Source: a virus
DNA: 30,438 bases
IMG/VR virus record: IMGVR_UViG_3300027834_000293
Coordinates: 1-30,438 of that record
Direction: 5' to 3' (one strand)
Part shown: positions 1 through 10,300 of the stretch, one piece after another
How positions within the stretch are numbered: position 1 is the stretch's first letter
Layout: the number at the start of each line of letters is the position of its first letter
Notes under the pieces: generated by a model
What the model saw: only the letters and a program-made list of their open reading frames with translations
What the model was told of the DNA's origin: nothing
Database searches by the model: none
Program-made: the position numbers and the translations under genes

Positions 1-120
1 ATGTGTTGTTTTCCTGTGCCCCTTGGCGGGGGCCTCCGGAGTAACCTTGGTTCGGCGCCTCTTTTATGCGCTGATATTCCACAGCTTGCCTCCGCAACCA
101 ACACTGGAAGGCACGGCATC

Positions 121-939
121 ATGCGCACTGAACCATTCAAACTCATTCTTATCCTCACGATCGGACTCCTCGCGTCATGCGGGCAACAGGAAGAACCAGC
201 CCATGCGAAACCCTCTCAGCCAAAACCTGCGAAACTAGTCGCAGAACCGGAGCCTATAGAACAACCGGCCGACCCTGTAGAATCAACTCCGCCGCAGCCT
301 GAAACACCACCACCCAATATTGAACCTGAAGAACCCGAGCAACCCGAGTACTCATTCATCGGTCGACCAAAGCCATTCCACTATTCAGACATTCGCCGAT
401 TTGATATCCGCATCCGAGTCGAGCATGGTCACACGCGCCAAGAGATTGAATCAATCCTTGAGCAAGCTGCTCGTGCTGCAAAGGCATCAGTTCGTGGACA
501 CGCGTTCGATGTATTAGCCTTTGCTTCTGGCGACGACTCTACCGGGATGGCAACCGTAGGCCGCGGCATGCTCGCACCGAACGGACGCTGGGCAGATGCA
601 GATTCATCAGACCCCATCACGTTCCGTGTTCTCTTTCTCAGCGATGCCTATTTCCAATCGGAAGCTGAAAAACAAAGCTGGCAACCTGGCGATCAGGTTG
701 TTCTGCAAGACGACGATGACGATCCCATCCGACTCACTGACCGTTGGGACAACTGGAGCCAAGCCCATGAAGTCGCCTCCGTACCTCACGGTACTGAAGC
801 CACCATTCTGCAGAAGCACACCGAGCCAATGGGCGATGGTTCTGCATTGATCCGCTACGAAATCGAAGCGGTGATCGACAGCAAAACCGTTCGAGGCTGG
901 GTTCATCGGGAAGCTGTCGAGGGATCGACCGCTCCCTGA
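121..939 (+). CDS. Putative lipoprotein with C-terminal SH3-like region
   Basis: The open frame runs in from base 1, but the ATG at 121 is chosen because it begins a clear lipoprotein signal: a basic N-terminus, a hydrophobic stretch and the lipobox LASC with Cys20. The product is 272 residues and is probably anchored in a membrane facing the periplasm or cell surface. Residues 25-80 are a Pro/Glu-rich linker. A folded region follows, starting near the FDIRIRVEHG motif. The last 80 residues contain an acidic Asp run and end in a VRGWVHREAV pattern, which resembles the closing strand of bacterial SH3-like (SH3b) domains; this is a pattern judgement, not a database match. No enzymatic motif is visible. 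The gene is probably a chromosomal neighbour outside the mobile DNA. Confidence 0.7.
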   Translation: MRTEPFKLILILTIGLLASCGQQEEPAHAKPSQPKPAKLVAEPEPIEQPADPVESTPPQPETPPPNIEPEEPEQPEYSFIGRPKPFHYSDIRRFDIRIRVEHGHTRQEIESILEQAARAAKASVRGHAFDVLAFASGDDSTGMATVGRGMLAPNGRWADADSSDPITFRVLFLSDAYFQSEAEKQSWQPGDQVVLQDDDDDPIRLTDRWDNWSQAHEVASVPHGTEATILQKHTEPMGDGSALIRYEIEAVIDSKTVRGWVHREAVEGSTAP

Positions 940-1014
940 ACACAATCTGTAGATAGTCTCTCGAATAGCACGATACCCGCTTGCTATCTCCCTCAGATGA
1001 TGGCTATATGGGGT

Positions 1015-1031
1015 AAGCGGATTCCCCGCTT
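1015..1031 (+). terminator. Weak hairpin after lipoprotein gene
   Basis: AAGCGG and CCGCTT form a 6-bp stem around a 5-nt loop, followed by only a short T stretch. It sits between the lipoprotein gene and the DUF2924 gene and could be a weak terminator. The lack of a real U-tract keeps confidence low. Confidence 0.25.
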
Positions 1032-1150
1032 TCATCACCCCGGCCACGCCCCGCGGCCAGCCCCGGATCCAACGCATCACGCACCATCTCAATGAGAGAA
1101 ATGTCTGCATGCGCCGAGGTCAGAACGCACAGGCACATCAAGGAAACCCG

Positions 1151-1606
1151 ATGACCATCGAACTCCACACCCTGACCAATATGACTCCAGCCCGGCTCCA
1201 ACAGGAATGGGCAAATCTCGGCATCCGTGGCGATCCCCCGCACTTCAAGCAGGCTCTCGTCCGAGGCCTTTCGTGGCATCTCCAGAAGCAGGCCCATGGC
1301 GGGCTCGACGCCGACACACGCCGCTTGCTCAAAGCCGCGACCCGCAACGCTCCGACACCGGCATCCAAGCAGAGCGTCGCCGGACAGCGGAAGCAGCCAG
1401 ACCCAATCAAACTCCCTGAGGGCACCACCCTCGTCCGAACATGGCGCGGGCACCACCACGAGGTCACGGTCCTCGAAGAGGGCAAACGCTTCCGGTACCG
1501 GGAAACTGAATTTGCAAGCTTGTCCGAGATCGCCCGCGAGATCACCGGGGCACGCTGGTCCGGACCTCGCTTCTTCGGCCTCAAAAAACTCAAGCAATCT
1601 GCATAA
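1151..1606 (+). CDS. DUF2924 family protein
   Basis: This is a 151-residue basic protein. The N-terminal pattern is a helix with LQQEWANLG, then LVRGLSWHLQKQAHGGL, and the C-terminal half reads G(T)TLVRTWRGHHHEVTV, FRYRETEFASLSEIAREITG and a GPRFFGL ending. This is the typical DUF2924 layout, a family of unknown function that is commonly encoded just upstream of large serine recombinases in phage-like and integrated elements. The ATG at 1151 is preferred over the upstream ATG at 1109 because an AAGGA ribosome site precedes it and the family starts here. It ends 9 nt before the recombinase, so the two are probably co-transcribed. A second diverged copy lies at the other edge of the window, also directly upstream of a recombinase. 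Role as a recombination accessory or DNA-binding factor is inference. Confidence 0.85.
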   Translation: MTIELHTLTNMTPARLQQEWANLGIRGDPPHFKQALVRGLSWHLQKQAHGGLDADTRRLLKAATRNAPTPASKQSVAGQRKQPDPIKLPEGTTLVRTWRGHHHEVTVLEEGKRFRYRETEFASLSEIAREITGARWSGPRFFGLKKLKQSA

Positions 1607-1615
1607 GGAATCACC

Positions 1616-3352
1616 ATGAAAACCACCCGCTGCGCAATCTACACCCGCAAGTCCAACGAAGAAGGGCTCGACATGGCCTTTAACTCACTCGACGCTCAGC
1701 GCGAAGCGGGCATCGATTACATCAAGAGCCAGAAGCACGAGGGCTGGCTGCTGGTTGAAGATGAGTACAACGACGGTGGATTCTCTGGCGGCACCATGAA
1801 ACGACCTGGGCTCAAGCAGCTGCTTGATGACATCGACCGGGGCCGCATTGATGTCGTCGTGGTCTACAAAGTCGATCGGCTGAGCCGATCGCTCAGTGAT
1901 TTCGCGCGGATGATGGATGTGTTTGATGAGAAGCAGGTCTCGTTTGTGTCGGTGACGCAGCAGTTTAACACCACGACCTCGATGGGACGCTTGACACTCA
2001 ACATGCTGCTCAGCTTCGCCCAGTTCGAACGTGAGGTGTCAGGCGAGCGAATCCGCGACAAGCTCGCGGCAACGAAGAAGAAGGGGTATTGGGTCGGCGG
2101 CACACCACCGCTCGGCTACCGGCTCCAGACGGGCGAAGAATCCAAGGGACTCTTCATCATTCCAGAACAAGCGGATCTTGTTCGCACAATCTTCGAGCGG
2201 TATATTGATGGCCCTTCACTCGTTGCCGTGGCAAATGAACTCAACGAAGCCGGATACACCACGAAGCAATGGACGAGCAAAAAAGGCATTATTCATGGTG
2301 GAAAACGACTCTCTCAAAAATACATCCATAGCGTCCTGACCAACCGGATCTATGTCGGCAAAATTACCCATACCCGGGGCGATCACACCGAGATCTACGA
2401 CGGCTTGCATGTGCCCATCATCGATCAGGTTACATGGAACACCGCGCAAAAACTCATGACCAAACAGGACCGCAAGAACCTCCACCGCTGGACCCATCCG
2501 CATCTACTCAAGGGCAAGCTTCGCACGAGTGATGGATTCGCGATGAGCCCGACCTCCACGCATCGACCACTCACCAAGAAGAGTGAGACCAAACAGAAGC
2601 GGCTTGTGCGGTACTACATCAGTCAGAAGGCGATCAAGCACGGCTTCAAGAACTGCCCGATCAAGACCATTAATGCAGTGCATCTCGATGAACTGGTCCG
2701 AGGGCTAGTGCTCGGACACCTCAATCACAGCGATCTTGACCGGCAATCCACAGAAGTCCGGGACCGCTGGATCCGGAAAGCCATCCACGAGGTCACGCTT
2801 GCGCCAGACTCCATCACGATCCAACTTGATACCAAGAAGATCGAGCAACTCCAACGGCATTCCTTCAGATCACCGCCGGATGTCATCCCGTCGCGTCCGG
2901 TCTGCTTGCGAATACCAGAGATCGATGACCGCGGCGAGCATATCGAGCTGAAACTGCAGCTCCAAATCAAGAAACTCGATGGTCGCCGGTTGCTTCTCAG
3001 CCCCGATGGCCATGACCTGATCATTCCTTCCACGCCCGAACCAAGACAGCACATTGTTGATGCCATTGGTCTGGCGTACCGCTGGCATGATGGGCTTATC
3101 AAATCCGGGCTGCAAATTCGTGAATACGCAATCGAGCATCAACTCAATCGCACGCGCATCCTGAATCTGCTCCCTCTCACCCTGCTCAGCCCAAATATTC
3201 TCCGTGACGCACTCGCAGGAACACTCCCAAGCAGAATCACACTCGGCGATCTCCTGACCGCTTCAAAGCAACTCGACTGGAATCGCCAAGCTTCTGAACT
3301 TGGGATCAATACTGCGACGAGCCAGTTCAGCACCACACAATCCGCCAGCTAA
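1616..3352 (+). CDS. Large serine recombinase without zinc-ribbon cysteines
   Basis: This 578-residue site-specific recombinase would cut and exchange DNA through a serine-phosphate intermediate. The resolvase domain occupies about residues 1-150: YTRKS with catalytic Ser13, the VVYKVDRLSRS motif, and a QQFNTTTSMGRLTLN segment leading into LLSFAQFEREVSGERIRDK. The recombinase domain follows at about 160-270, with VGGTPPLGY. At about 295-345, where the usual zinc ribbon has CxxC pairs, this protein reads LLKGKLRTSDGFAMSP and later RYYISQKA, so three of the four cysteines are gone. This matches a known zinc-less subfamily in which the equivalent text is like DDRGNRMSP. About residues 480-560 form a ParB-like helix-turn-helix tail. 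It starts 9 nt after the DUF2924 gene. It is intact and probably active; its target site is unknown. Confidence 0.93.
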   Translation: MKTTRCAIYTRKSNEEGLDMAFNSLDAQREAGIDYIKSQKHEGWLLVEDEYNDGGFSGGTMKRPGLKQLLDDIDRGRIDVVVVYKVDRLSRSLSDFARMMDVFDEKQVSFVSVTQQFNTTTSMGRLTLNMLLSFAQFEREVSGERIRDKLAATKKKGYWVGGTPPLGYRLQTGEESKGLFIIPEQADLVRTIFERYIDGPSLVAVANELNEAGYTTKQWTSKKGIIHGGKRLSQKYIHSVLTNRIYVGKITHTRGDHTEIYDGLHVPIIDQVTWNTAQKLMTKQDRKNLHRWTHPHLLKGKLRTSDGFAMSPTSTHRPLTKKSETKQKRLVRYYISQKAIKHGFKNCPIKTINAVHLDELVRGLVLGHLNHSDLDRQSTEVRDRWIRKAIHEVTLAPDSITIQLDTKKIEQLQRHSFRSPPDVIPSRPVCLRIPEIDDRGEHIELKLQLQIKKLDGRRLLLSPDGHDLIIPSTPEPRQHIVDAIGLAYRWHDGLIKSGLQIREYAIEHQLNRTRILNLLPLTLLSPNILRDALAGTLPSRITLGDLLTASKQLDWNRQASELGINTATSQFSTTQSAS

Positions 3353-3496
3353 ATCCCTGCTCGCTCCCCATTCACATTGCATGAGGACATCCCTCATATC
3401 GCCCCGAGAGACACTCGCCTCATACTGGGCAGATATTGGCTGATGTGGTCAATACGGATAATCCCAGAGACGCACCAAACCGCCTGGCACGCCCCA

Positions 3497-3533
3497 AAAC
3501 GGCAGAAACGACGCCTTTGTGGGGACGCCGTTT
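3497..3533. other. Hairpin with AAACGGC/GCCGTTT arms
   Basis: The 7-bp arms AAACGGC (3497-3503) and GCCGTTT (3527-3533) are perfectly complementary; an alternative GAAACG/CGTTTC pairing overlaps them. It lies 144 bp past the recombinase stop and 20 bp from a tRNA 3'-end fragment. It could be a terminator for either strand, although the T-tracts are short (TTTC on the plus strand, TTTT on the minus strand), or part of a recombination site. Confidence 0.4.
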
Positions 3534-3552
3534 CGTATACCGATTAAGTCAA

Positions 3553-3577
3553 CGGAGCAGAGGGGATTCGAACCCCT
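3553..3577 (-). other. tRNA 3'-end fragment, candidate attachment site
   Basis: On the minus strand the sequence reads AGGGG TTCGAAT CCCCT, a perfect T-arm with the canonical T-loop, followed by CTGCTCC and G. These are the T-arm, the 3' acceptor strand and the discriminator base of a tRNA. The expected 5' acceptor partner GGAGCAG is not found in the 75-100 bases where the rest of a tRNA should be, and there is no D-arm or anticodon arm, so this is only a 3' fragment. A discriminator G would suit tRNA-Ser. Such fragments usually mark one end of an element inserted at the 3' end of a tRNA gene by a tyrosine integrase. Confidence 0.65.
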
Positions 3578-3972
3578 GTAGACACCACTTTATAAGATCA
3601 TGATTGCGGATTTGACACACCGTACACACAAATACGCATACAAAGAGATGGCATTCATTGCCATGAAAAGTCGCATACAGTCCAAGCCTGGCCAACACTG
3701 TTGTACATTTTCGATTACACCCCGCACATAGGACAGGCAACGAGTTGGTCGATATTGGGGAAAATACTGTGCGATGGGGAATGCTATAGCGCTCAAAATC
3801 TCCTCATAACCCGGGCGCGTGTCTCTGAATCAAAGCAGAGACTTTGAAGCAAATCGGCAACAATCTGTTCTTCACCCATGCGCCTCCGGTTAAGAGCCCT
3901 GAGTCACCAGAGACTCTCGTCACTCCCCCGCCATCTCCAAAAACTCCCCACAATCCCGCAGACAAAGAAAAA

Positions 3973-3996
3973 CACCACCGAGTTCTCTCAGTGGTG
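3973..3996 (-). terminator. Rho-independent terminator on minus strand
   Basis: The arms CACCACCGAG and CTCAGTGGTG flank a TTCT loop. Read on the minus strand the stem is 10 bp with one G-U wobble and runs straight into TTTTTCTTT; read on the plus strand the same position is a C-A mismatch and there is no T-tract. The strand is therefore clear. No minus-strand gene is visible just to its right, so it ends an unrecognised small transcript or is left from a lost gene. Confidence 0.6.
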
Positions 3997-4230
3997 CAAA
4001 TCGTTTACTGTGGAGTCGGCTGCGTTTGCAACCGGCTTACAAATAGCGGGGGCACGATTCGATTTGACTAACTCTATTCACACAACCAAATTTCGCTACC
4101 GGTAGAACACACAAGCTCTTACATTCAGTGGCATACTGACTGCACATATGATTCTCAAGAAGCCGAGTCAAATGGTTTCAAAAATCAATCTAATTGAATA
4201 TACACTAAATGTCATAATTATTTGTATTTT

Positions 4231-4325
4231 TGACCCATAGATCTATAACTCATGTACAACCACGCCCTCCATAGCCGAAATGGCCCATGGAACCGAGAGA
4301 TTGGTTGCTACGAACCGAGTTTGTT
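4231..4325 (+). promoter_or_regulatory. Conserved promoter/leader block of the first RHS gene
   Basis: This block aligns with 18412-18505 (minus strand) upstream of the second RHS gene over about 95 bp with a single 1-nt gap. Shared parts are TGACC near the start, the palindrome TAGATCTA, TGTACAA, and a nearly invariant core reading AAATGGCCC, a purine, TGGAACCGAGAGATTGGTTG, then ACGAA. AACC and GGTT within the core can pair. It ends about 40 bp before the start codon, so it probably includes the promoter and 5' leader. The exact -35/-10 boxes are not evident. Confidence 0.7.
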
Positions 4326-4362
4326 AGCAGCAAGTATATGCATCATTCCGCAGGAGTCAGAT

Positions 4363-7300
4363 ATGAATCGTCGAGATACTTTTGTTTCAAGTATTGGACT
4401 AGCAACAATTTACGCAAGCCTTACGTTCGGTTATGGAGGAGTTCCGGATTCAACGGGGAAGCCTTGCGATGATTGCTCTTGCGAAGGCGAAACCCAGGGC
4501 GGATCAGGTGGTGACGGCGGGAAAGACAGCAGCGATCCGATCAATCTATCGACGGGGGACTACCAGCTCGCGCAGACCGATCTCATGATACCTGGCCGAG
4601 GCCTTAACTTCGAGATTCGGCGTTTTTATAGATCTTATAGTGGGCTCCAAACCGTTGACGGGACCCCAAACGCATATGAAGTAAATGACGCACATGCAAT
4701 CAACAATCGCTTTGCAAATTTAAACGGCCCATCCCCGCTTGGTGATCATTGGGATTTCAGCTACAACATGCGAATATCGACACCGAGGCCTGTGATTGAT
4801 TATGTGGTTGCCGATCCTGCTCTTTCTCCTGAACCTATGGCGTTTGAAGTCTATCCACTCGAAATTAACCTCCTGAGTGGAGCAGGGCGAGTTGACAGAT
4901 TTGAGTCCTACGATTCGGTAATTGACCCGAATGAGCCCGGTTTAACAATCGGCCAATACCGGCACGACGAAGAACAAATTGCAAAGAAGGTCTTGTACAG
5001 AGGCTTTGACCAGACCATTGCTATTCTTGATTCGAACATGGTTGAATATCGTTTTTTCCCTATCTACAAAACAGCAGGCGGGGCATTCCATCAGTTTGCT
5101 GGGCGGCTTGAGTCCATCGTGGATCGCAACGGGAACACCATCCAGTTTGAGTATGAGCTCACTGATACGAGCGGAGCGCCTCGAATCGATTACGCCATCG
5201 ATACGCTTGGGAATCAGATTGATTTTGTATACCACGACCAACTTGATTATGACGATAACCCATCACCACAGATGTCTACTTCCGAACAATGGGATGAGCA
5301 CACAATCTGGATTATCGCGGATCTTATCGACGGCGTGGGAGGCGTAGGCACTCCACGTAGGGAATGGCGTTACGAGTACATCGACGGAATATCCACTGCT
5401 TACTTTAATCCACTTCTTAACAGTGTGACTCTCCCACAAATACAGGATGACGCAGAGTTCCCTATGATGAATAATCCTCAGCACGCACGCTTTGATCAGA
5501 CAGGCGATCGGAAGTGGCAGTTTGAGTACACGGAAGTTACACAGTGGGAAAATCGTTTGATGACGAAGGTAACGAATCCCAATGGGGATATCGTGCTAGA
5601 AAACGAATATTGGGGAGACGTAATAGACCAAGGCGCGAATGCGGTTGGGAGAAACATTGCACGTGTCGCCCATCAGCATTATGGCAACTCAACATATTCC
5701 TACGTCGCTTCGCACACAGATCCGACTCTATATGCCAATGCAGCAGAGAGCATAGATCTCGCTCTCAACGATCTTTACTATGATTACTATGTCTGGGTCA
5801 ATGATCGACGAGGTGCAGTTACAAGATTTAAATACAGTGGCAACGACATTGGCAATCGCGCATCGGGCCCATTCCATCGCGCGCTTCTAGAGAAGGTTGA
5901 ATACGATGGATTTGTAGAAAACAACGCAAGTGACATCGTTTGGGCAACTATCGATGCAAGCGGAATTCACACATGGTATTACCTTGACTCGAGCAATCCT
6001 AACGCGATACCAGTAGCGTTCAGTGGACCATCTGGAACTGAACGCTATGTAAAAACATGGGAATATGACGAACACTGGAATCCTATTGGAGAGCAAAGCC
6101 AAGGTCTAATCACGCCGCCAGCAGCAATCTCACTTGACCAAGACTTTTCCTCATACTTATTTGATCGGTACAGCGAAGACCCACTTCGTTGGGGCGCGAT
6201 GCTGAGCCGCACCCGCTACGACAGTGATGGAGCAGGAGGAACAACAGAATCTATCACAGAAGATTGGCTCTATGACTTCGAGTTCGGTGGCGGCTCGGGC
6301 GGCAGCGTTTGTGGGTGCAGTTCAGATAGCTTCGTCACCGCTTACAGAGACGGGGACAATAATGTCACGCTCAAGGAATATGACGAATCAATAAACGCCG
6401 TGACCGGTCGCGCAACCGGTAATCTTCTCAAAACCTACCATGATATTCCGAATTTCACGGGTAGTGCAATTTCCTTAGCTGATCCAACAAACGCGACATC
6501 GGTTGAGGAGTTTGATTACAACTTGCACGGGCAAATTACCAAACACATTCATGCCCACAAGGAAACTCTTACCGGATCATTGCAGCGAGAAGATCGCTTT
6601 GAATATGATACCGACCAGGCTTCACATAGCTATGGCCGCATGGTTCGCAAAATTGTGGACTATGGCGATGGCAATTTGAATCTGACAACGGAGTATCTCT
6701 ATGATTCAGTTGGGAATCTGATTCAACAGATTGATGCTGGCGGCGATGTGACATCGCTCTACTACAACCAGGATTCAAATCTGATTATTAAGGAACAGTT
6801 CAACTCGGCAATGACAGCCCTGTTTTCACGCGTTGAGTTCTATTATGACGCGAACGGGAATGTTGTTCAGCAAGAGGTCGCGAATTTAACCACGGATTCT
6901 CAAAGCCCTGCTGGCGCACTCTTCAATCCAGACGATCCATCTTTCATCACGCTATATGAGTACGACATCCACGACTATCGCACCAAAGCCGCGCATGAGC
7001 ATGGGGAAATGCAGAGTTCAACAGCAAGCATTACGGACCCGGCCAATGGAACAGTGTCCATACCGGTCTTCCCAGCAAGCGATGCCGATCACCTTGCCGT
7101 CGAAGAGTGGGTTTACGACGGAGCCAAAAATCTTGTGAAACATGTCACGGGGGAATCCGCAGGAGGGTCTGATCCAACAGTGGCCCACTATGCGTACGAC
7201 GCTCGCGATCAGCTTATAAGGCAGTTCTATGGCATTGACGAACAATCAATCCTTGTTGAAATCGAGTTTGACCGCGATCAAAAGGGACGCATAACTGAGG

Positions 7301-10300
7301 CTAGGGTGAATCCTGATGATGTATCGAGGACTCAAACCTACATCGTCGAGTACGACGGCTTTGACCGCACAACCGCGATCATCGATCCAATGGGGAACAC
7401 CGTAGCGTACGAATACGACAACAATCACAATCTATTAGGTTCAAGTCTTCTCGGCCCGTACGAACAAGACACGGTCGCTAGTGACACTGCTATTTCTGTT
7501 AAACTGATGGACATGATCTATGAGTATGATGCTCGTGATCGCCGAACCCACGAGAAGGTACAGGTCTATGGCTACAACTACGATGGCTCAACTGGCATTG
7601 GCTCTGTGACCGAGCAGATTACCGAGTCCGTATACAACGAGGACGACTCAATCAAACAAATGCTTGTTCCAACATCTACCGGAACACCGAACCTGATCGA
7701 GTATTTTTACGATACAGCAAGCAGGCTTGAATCAACCATCGAGAGTGATGGAAACGGCATGCTTTATATCTATGATGAGGATTCAAATCTCATCACTCAA
7801 ACGAGGACTGACGCAGCCTCAGATGGCTCGGGGGCTATTGAACGGTTCACAACAGATTATCATTACGATGACCTGCATCGAATCAAGAGAATCATTCAGG
7901 ACCCACAAGGCTTGGCTCTGGAAACATTACTCAGTTACGACACACGCTCAAATCTTGTTAAACAAACTGATCCGAGAGGCAATGTTACAGAGAATTTGTT
8001 TGACAGCATGAATCGGCTCATCCAGTCATCGGTAGCAATGACCGACACCGGAGTTGGCAGCGGCGCTCCCATCGGCACTATCGACACCTTTAAGACATAC
8101 GACGATTCGAGCCGCTTGACATCAGAAACCGACGACAACGGCAACACCACATCCTATGAATACGATGCACTCAACCGGATCACAAGAATCGTGATGCCAG
8201 ACTGTGAGGATTACACTACGACCTACGATCAAAATGGCAATGTGGATACCTACACCGATGCCCGAGGCGTGGCTATTACACACTTGTATGATCTGAATAA
8301 CCGTCTTGATACACGCACAATCTCAGGTGCGAGCGTTGCAGGGACAACATCAGAGAGCTTCCTCTATGATGGCCTTGGTCGGATGATTGCGGCATCGAAT
8401 GACTTTGCGGTGATTGTACGCGAGTACGATTCACGCTCAAATATCATCCGTGAACTCCAGAATGTTGACGCACCAAGCTTCCCTGAATTGAGCGATCGAG
8501 TGGTCCAGTACGCCCACGACGATGCCAACAACATGACACAAATCGTGTACCCGAGCGGCAGGACGATCGATCGGTCGTATGACATCCTCAATCGCCTCAC
8601 GGGGATCAGCGATCCGCTCATGACCAATCCTCTGATCACACAGTTTGATTACATCGGCGGCCGCCTCCTCCGCCGAACCAACGGGAACGGGACACAGACC
8701 GATTATGCGTACAACGGATACGAAGGGCATTATTTGGGCGGTAGCGATCTTGGATTTGGCCGAGTGGCATCAATCAGCACGACCAACTCCGTATCAGGCA
8801 CAGAGCTCGATGCGTTCGACTTTACTTGGGATGCCAACCAAAACCGCACCAGCTATCAGGATGTTGGCTCTGATATGATCAACCGACGGGTACGCAGCTT
8901 TGGGTACGATTCCTCGAATCGGTTGATCTCCACCGATGTTGACTACCCGGATCCGCTCACCGATTACACAGCACCAATCAATAATGGGATCACAAACTAC
9001 ACCCTCGATGGCGTGCATAACCGCGTGGATGTCACCGGGTTTGATGAAAACGGAACCCCAGTAGCTTCCTACGCCGTCAATGAGAACAACCAATACACCA
9101 GCACACTGAACGCTGACGGTACAGAGTGGGTATATCTCTACGATGAAAACGGAAACTTGGTCCTCAAGGCTCAGAATAATTTTGCAGACTTTAACAATGA
9201 CTATGCGTTTGACACTTTTGATCTGAACCCATTTCTTGCTGCATACGAGAACCAAGATCCATCGGCTGATATCAATGGGGATGGTTCATTTGATTTTGGT
9301 GATATCAACGCGTTTATGAATGAGTTCACCGCCAATCAGGGTGTGGACCTAGAGCATGAACACTACACCTATGATTTTCGGAATCAGCTCATAGGAATAT
9401 CCATGAAATCCGGCCAACTTGATGTAAACAGAGTGGTGACGAATCGGTACGACCCGCTGGCACGCCGCGTGGTTGAGCATGTCGACATGAACGGCGACGG
9501 CTTCAACGACGGCGAGAAGCAGATGGTCTACGGCTGCGCCTCCCTATGGGAAGTGATCGAACAACTCGACCTCCTCAACAACGATTCCGTGCTCAGCACA
9601 CATGTGTTCGGGCTGGGGATCGACGATGAGGTGCACTACCAGCGACCCAACGCCGCAACGGACAAGAATATCTGGTCGCACCGTGATGATCTCAACTCGC
9701 TCACCAGCATCACCAATGAGTTCGGCGATATTCTTGAGCGGTACGAATACGGCGACTACGGGCAGGTCCGGATCTTGGACGAGATCGGAACAGAGCAGGG
9801 GTTGTCAATCTTTGGAGCGTTCCACATCTACACCGGGCGGCCATTGATCTCGGGGACGGAGTTGTTTGACTACCGGTTCCGGGTTTTGGATCCAGATACG
9901 GGGAGATTTGCGCAGGAAGATCCTATGGGATATGTTGACTCTATGAACTTGTATAGCTATGTCAATCAGTCCCCATTAGTTTACTCTGACCCATTTGGAT
10001 TAATGATTGATCCCGGCTGGGTCAGGCACGCAATGAATGAACGCAATAAAGGCGGTAACGATTATGCACCATTTACCAAAGATCAAGCGAACACCTGCTT
10101 TAACGCCCTAGCCTGTATAGGTGATTGCATAGATGATGTGTCTGGCAATTTAGGTGGTCTTTTGGCTGGTCTTGCTGGAGCACAAAATTTGCCTCCAGCA
10201 CTTGGAACAGGTCAATTGAGAAATATTAACCCTGTTCCTCGACCACTCAGAGCCAAATTTGGCGGGTTATTCACAGGGAGAGGTGGCAACACTACAAGTT

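Larger units (their letters stand above)
3353..4230. other. Gene-poor region after recombinase
   Basis: Nearly 0.9 kb between the recombinase and the RHS promoter block. I see no open frame with both a good ribosome site and protein-like composition; the short frames here (under 80 codons) read as chance. The stretch holds a hairpin at 3497-3533, a tRNA 3'-end fragment at 3553-3577 and a minus-strand terminator at 3973-3996, each listed separately. From about 4130 to 4230 it becomes distinctly AT-rich, as expected of a promoter approach. It reads like a scar of past integration events. Confidence 0.6.

Noticed and set aside
3549-3796. Cys-rich small proteins on the minus strand
   Set aside because: These frames read through the tRNA fragment and have no supported start; the cysteines are chance.
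3553-3930. Complete tmRNA or tRNA on the minus strand
   Set aside because: The T-arm and acceptor 3' strand are clear, but the matching 5' acceptor strand, D-arm, anticodon arm or tag-peptide frame are not found at suitable distances.
4287-4472. Conserved upstream peptide starting MEPRDWL before both RHS genes
   Set aside because: The first seven codons match in both leaders, but the similarity also covers non-coding sequence 50 bp upstream, then the reading diverges, and one start would be GTG; conservation is better explained at DNA or RNA level.
8364-9255. Minus-strand proteins inside the first RHS gene
   Set aside because: Long antisense frames of 90-150 codons arise from the repetitive RHS coding sequence and lack ribosome sites and recognisable domains.
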